This document shows positions 61,297 through 64,000 of a DNA stretch of 64,000 nt, piece by piece. The position numbers and the translations under genes are program-made. Under the pieces are notes generated by a model. That model saw only the letters and a list, made by a program, of their open reading frames with translations. It was not told where the DNA came from and searched no databases. This stretch comes from Prosthecobacter sp. GTDB lineage: Bacteria; Verrucomicrobiota; Verrucomicrobiia; Verrucomicrobiales; Verrucomicrobiaceae. Where the stretch lies: the NCBI GenBank assembly GCA_019186985.1, contig JABARQ010000013.1, forward strand, positions 1 to 64,000, written 5' to 3'. Numbering within the stretch: position 1 is the first letter of the stretch; each line of letters opens with the position of its first letter.

Positions 61297-62460
61297 TCAT
61301 GCCTGCTTCGCCTTCCGGTAGCGCAGGGGCGTATGCCCTGTCTGCTTCTTGAAGACATGGATGAAGTACTTCGGCTCCTCATAGCCGATGCGTGTGCTGA
61401 TCTCGGCGATGCTGAGGTCGGTGTCCTCCAGCAGCTCCCGCGCCCGGATGATGCGCAGGCGCATCTGCTCCTGCTTCGGCGAGCGTCCAAGCTGTTGACG
61501 AAACCTTCGATAGGCTGCGCTGCGGCTCAGCGGCACGGCACGCAGCACGTCGTCGACGCTCATCGGCGTGCAGGCTCCGTCCCGGATGCGCCTTGCCGTG
61601 CTTGCAACATGGCCGTCCTCCACGGCAATGATGCTGGTGGACTGCCTTTCGATGATGCGTCGCGGCGGAAAGAAACGGGGCTGCCGGGACGGCTTCCGTC
61701 CACGCATCATCTGGTCCAGCAGCGTCGCCGCCTCATGGCCGATCTGGGCGGGATCCACGTCGATGCTGCTCATCGGCGGCGTGGTCAGCTGGCAGAGGAA
61801 TTCATCGTTGTCGACACCGAGCACCGCGATCTCATCCGGCACTGCGAAGCCTGCGCGAAGGCAGGCGTCCAGCACCTGCTGGCCGCGGTCATCATGGCAG
61901 GTCATCAGGGCGCAGGGGCGGGGAAGCCCGGCCAGCCAGCGGGTGAGATGACGCAGCTCCTGTTCGGCTCCGCGCCTGGACCCCGGGTGCTGGTAGACAT
62001 CGCAGCCGAAGCCGCGCGCCTTCAGCTCTGCGGCGAATCGGTCCGAACGTTCATCCTGGTAAACATGCTGGCCGTAGGGCGTGCCGCAGAAGGCGAAGTG
62101 ACGGAAGCCGCGCTCCAGAAAGTGCTCCACCGCCATGCGCACCACGAGCCGGTTGTCGATGCCCACGACCGGCAAGTTGAGGCCGGGCAGTGAGGCGCGA
62201 AGGTCAATCAGCGGCAGCTTCAGGCGCATCAGCGCCGAGGCCATGGCCGTGTCGTTGATGCGCGCGATGATGCCATCTCCTTTCCAGGCGGCCAGCCAGG
62301 CGGGGGGCGGTTCGTCCAGGCCGTGTGGCTGGAAGGTGATCGACCAGGGGCCGTGCTTGCGCTGGTAACGGATGATGCCGCGCAGCAGGCCGCGTCCGTA
62401 CTCACGGGAGGTTTCAACCAGGAGGGCGACGCGTGGCGTGGGCATGAGGGTCGAAGCCAT
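61297..62460 (-). CDS. XylR-type regulator: sugar-binding domain plus AraC HTH
   Basis: A 387-aa regulator. The N-terminal periplasmic-binding-protein/LacI-like sensor (about 8-275; 'RVALLVETSREYGRGLLRGIIRYQRKHGPW', 'CHDDRGQQVLDACLRAGFAVPDEIAVLGVDNDE') is followed by an AraC-type DNA-binding domain (about 285-385; 'SVDDVLRAVPLSRSAAYRRFRQQLGRSP', 'SIAEISTRIGYEEPKYFIHVFKKQTGHTPLRYRK'). This architecture is typical of XylR-like regulators expanded in Verrucomicrobia. It is divergent from the isomerase gene at 62627 and convergent with the dehydrogenase, so it likely controls this catabolic region in response to a sugar-like ligand. Confidence 0.92.
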   Translation of the reverse strand: MASTLMPTPRVALLVETSREYGRGLLRGIIRYQRKHGPWSITFQPHGLDEPPPAWLAAWKGDGIIARINDTAMASALMRLKLPLIDLRASLPGLNLPVVGIDNRLVVRMAVEHFLERGFRHFAFCGTPYGQHVYQDERSDRFAAELKARGFGCDVYQHPGSRRGAEQELRHLTRWLAGLPRPCALMTCHDDRGQQVLDACLRAGFAVPDEIAVLGVDNDEFLCQLTTPPMSSIDVDPAQIGHEAATLLDQMMRGRKPSRQPRFFPPRRIIERQSTSIIAVEDGHVASTARRIRDGACTPMSVDDVLRAVPLSRSAAYRRFRQQLGRSPKQEQMRLRIIRARELLEDTDLSIAEISTRIGYEEPKYFIHVFKKQTGHTPLRYRKAKQA

Positions 62461-62626
62461 ACGCTCAAAAAGTGGTGTTTTCTTGGACGAAGTTGGAATG
62501 AAAACTGGATTTCCAGCCTGTATTCATGGTCATGAAAGACACGTCGAAAGCCCTGTTCATGAGCCCTGTCACCACGCCCTTTTTGCTGGGCCAATCCGCC
62601 TGACTGCCACCCGCCTCCACATCGTC

Positions 62627-63523
62627 ATGACACCCTGCCTCTTTTCCATCAGCTATGCCGGTTTCTGGGGCCAGTCGGTCCTGAAGCTGGCGGACTTCAT
62701 CCCTCATGCAGCCAGGCTCGGCTACAGGTCGGTCATGATCGCAGGCAAGCGTCCGCACCTTTCGCCGCTGGACGCCGAGGAGCAGATCGAGCCGTTGAAG
62801 GCCGCGCTTTCCTCATCCGGAATCCGCTGCGATGTGCTGGGCGCCTACACCAACCTCGCCCAGCCTGCGGGCGTCGGCTGCGAGGTGCCGCAGATCGAGT
62901 TCCAGATCGCCTATGTCGAGTCGCTGGCGCGAACCGCCGCCCGGCTTGGAGCCCGGATCATCCGCATCTTTGGCGCCTATGAAATCGAAGGCCAGGACCT
63001 GCAGGCGCAGTGGAACCGCTGTGTGAGCGCGGTCCGTGAGATGTGCGACCGGGCGGCGGCGCATGGTGTGACGATCGCGATCCAGAATCATCATGATGTC
63101 GGCCTGCACACGGAGGCGCTGCTGGAGATGCTGGCGGACGTTGACCGGCCTAACTGCAAGCTTGGCTTTGACGCCTGGTCGCCCGCCCTGCGTGGCGAGG
63201 ACCTCTACAAGTCCGCCCTGCTGGCGGCCCCCCGCAGCGTCATCACGACCAACGCGGACTACATCAGGGTGCCGCGTCATCGTTACCGTCCGGAGCTGGT
63301 GAACTATGAGCGGCAGGCGGTGGACTGGGTGCGCGCCGTGCCCTTCGGCACCGGCTTCATCGACTACGCCGCCTTCTTCCAGGGGCTGAAGGACGGCGGC
63401 TTTGACGGCGTCGCCACCTTTGAGATGTGCTCGCCCCTGCGCGGCGGCGGATCACTGGCCAACCTGGACGCCTGCGCCACGGCCTACCTGGATTGGATGA
63501 ACACCCGGCGGCTTCTTTCCTGA
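62627..63523 (+). CDS. TIM-barrel sugar phosphate isomerase/epimerase-like protein
   Basis: A 298-aa protein from the ATG at 62627 (MTPCLFSISYAGFWGQSV); the frame is open to 62372 inside the divergent regulator. AP_endonuc_2/xylose-isomerase-like fold: 'IPHAARLGYRSVMIAGKRPH', 'GARIIRIFGAYEI', 'AAHGVTIAIQNHHDVGLHTEALLEML' (His residues), 'KLGFDAWSPALRGED' (Asp at a metal position) and 'GVATFEMCSP' (metal Glu). Metal-dependent isomerisation or dehydration of a sugar or inositol derivative is likely. Three bases separate it from the enolase-superfamily gene. Confidence 0.85.
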   Translation: MTPCLFSISYAGFWGQSVLKLADFIPHAARLGYRSVMIAGKRPHLSPLDAEEQIEPLKAALSSSGIRCDVLGAYTNLAQPAGVGCEVPQIEFQIAYVESLARTAARLGARIIRIFGAYEIEGQDLQAQWNRCVSAVREMCDRAAAHGVTIAIQNHHDVGLHTEALLEMLADVDRPNCKLGFDAWSPALRGEDLYKSALLAAPRSVITTNADYIRVPRHRYRPELVNYERQAVDWVRAVPFGTGFIDYAAFFQGLKDGGFDGVATFEMCSPLRGGGSLANLDACATAYLDWMNTRRLLS

Positions 63524-63525
63524 TC

Positions 63526-64000
63526 ATGAGCAAACCCACCGACATACGCATCACCGGCTGCCGCACCCGCTATCAGCATTACGACTACCGCACGCCGATC
63601 AAGTTTGGCGGCGTGGCCGTGAGCTCCGTCCTCATTCTCGATGTCGAGTGCGAGGTCATGTCGCGTGACGGGCGCGCGGCGCGCGGCTTTGGCTCGATGC
63701 CGCTGGCAAACACCTGGTCGTTTCCCTCGCGCGAGCTGACCTTTGATCAGACGCAGAACGCCATGCAGGTGCTGGCGGAGCGCCTGGCCGGCGTCTTTCG
63801 CGGCTTTGGTGAGTGCGGGCACCCGGTTGAGCTGGGTGTCGAGCTGGAGGAGGCGTTTCTCGAGGCCGCCTTGGAGGTGGGCCGCGAGCTTCAGCTCCGG
63901 CAGCCCATCCCCAAGCTTTGCACGCTTGTCTGCGGCAGTGCCTTTGATGCGGCCCTGCATGACGCCTTTGGCAAGATGCTCGGCCTGAACTGTTATCACA
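63526..64000 (+). CDS. Enolase-superfamily (mandelate racemase-like) protein, truncated by the window end
   Basis: The first 158 codons of a gene running off the right edge. The N-terminal capping domain of the MR/MLE group is visible: 'ITGCRTRYQHYDYRTPIKFGG', 'VSSVLILDVECEVMSRDGRAARGFGSMPL', 'WSFPSRELTFDQTQNAM' and 'CGSAFDAALHDAFGKMLGLNCY', which leads into the barrel. Catalytic Lys and metal ligands lie beyond the window. Members dehydrate or racemise sugar acids, consistent with the adjacent isomerase and aldolase. It starts 3 bases after the isomerase stop. Confidence 0.8.
   Translation, partial: MSKPTDIRITGCRTRYQHYDYRTPIKFGGVAVSSVLILDVECEVMSRDGRAARGFGSMPLANTWSFPSRELTFDQTQNAMQVLAERLAGVFRGFGECGHPVELGVELEEAFLEAALEVGRELQLRQPIPKLCTLVCGSAFDAALHDAFGKMLGLNCYH

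Noticed and set aside
59651-61300. 549-codon minus-strand frame opposite the haem dehydrogenase
   Set aside because: Shadow of the HEAT and cytochrome region; no motifs, signal or plausible start context.

Overview
The window looks like a chromosomal segment of a high-GC member of the Verrucomicrobiota, probably Verrucomicrobiaceae and possibly near Prosthecobacter. That is inferred from family content: a DUF1549/DUF1553 cytochrome protein paired with a DUF1501 protein, a PVC-type haem-containing membrane dehydrogenase, XylR/AraC regulators with a sugar-type sensor domain, and short heptanucleotide arrays. No rRNA or other direct phylogenetic marker is present.

Layout. 1-2550 is the 5' part of a large delta-60-repeat surface protein on the minus strand. 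2.8-9.3 kb holds a serine hydrolase/NamZ (DUF1343) fusion, an RlpA-like lipoprotein, an OppD-type ATPase coupled to a thermonuclease-like protein, and a divergent DUF1080-like lipoprotein/ROK regulator pair. 9.3-14.8 kb carries a class II terpene (squalene-hopene type) cyclase, an I78-like inhibitor lipoprotein, a PHP-like hydrolase and a membrane class III nucleotidyl cyclase. 14.85-17.7 kb is a cbb3-oxidase accessory operon (ccoP, ccoG, a 52-aa membrane protein, a TauE/SafE-like protein) without ccoN or ccoO. Glutamate racemase is divergent from it.

18.7-30 kb is an accessory island. It starts with a hairpin-rich non-coding stretch and a broken hsdM start. A type I restriction-modification operon follows: hsdR, DUF3800, hsdM, a YhcG/DUF1016 PD-(D/E)XK nuclease and hsdS. 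After hsdS come two gene pairs (an unknown gene plus DUF3024; a HipA-like kinase plus DUF3037). Each pair is followed by a copy of the 3' end of hsdS. This 'cargo followed by an hsdS tail' organisation is the most unusual structure in the window.

30-46 kb is mostly core: an MFS transporter coupled to an SDR, a heptamer repeat array, a DUF2157/GDYXXLXY pair, a glycosyltransferase-like protein, an OppF-type ATPase, RodA, the outer-membrane block bamA-skp-lpxD, PEP carboxylase, a LysM lipoprotein, an N-acetylmuramoyl-alanine amidase and a YggU protein. 46-51.4 kb has a secreted unknown, a strong terminator, tRNA-Glu, an unknown acidic beta-rich protein and a NarL-type two-component pair. 51.5-64 kb is a catabolic region: DUF1553 and DUF1501 proteins, an epimerase-like protein, a DapA-like aldolase, a haem dehydrogenase, a XylR-type regulator, a TIM-barrel isomerase and a truncated enolase-superfamily gene.

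Recurring themes are cell-wall turnover (NamZ fusion, RlpA, MurI, RodA, amidase, LysM, OppD/OppF) and 7-bp repeat tracts near or inside genes. No similarity searches were run; all family calls come from reading motifs and should be treated accordingly.
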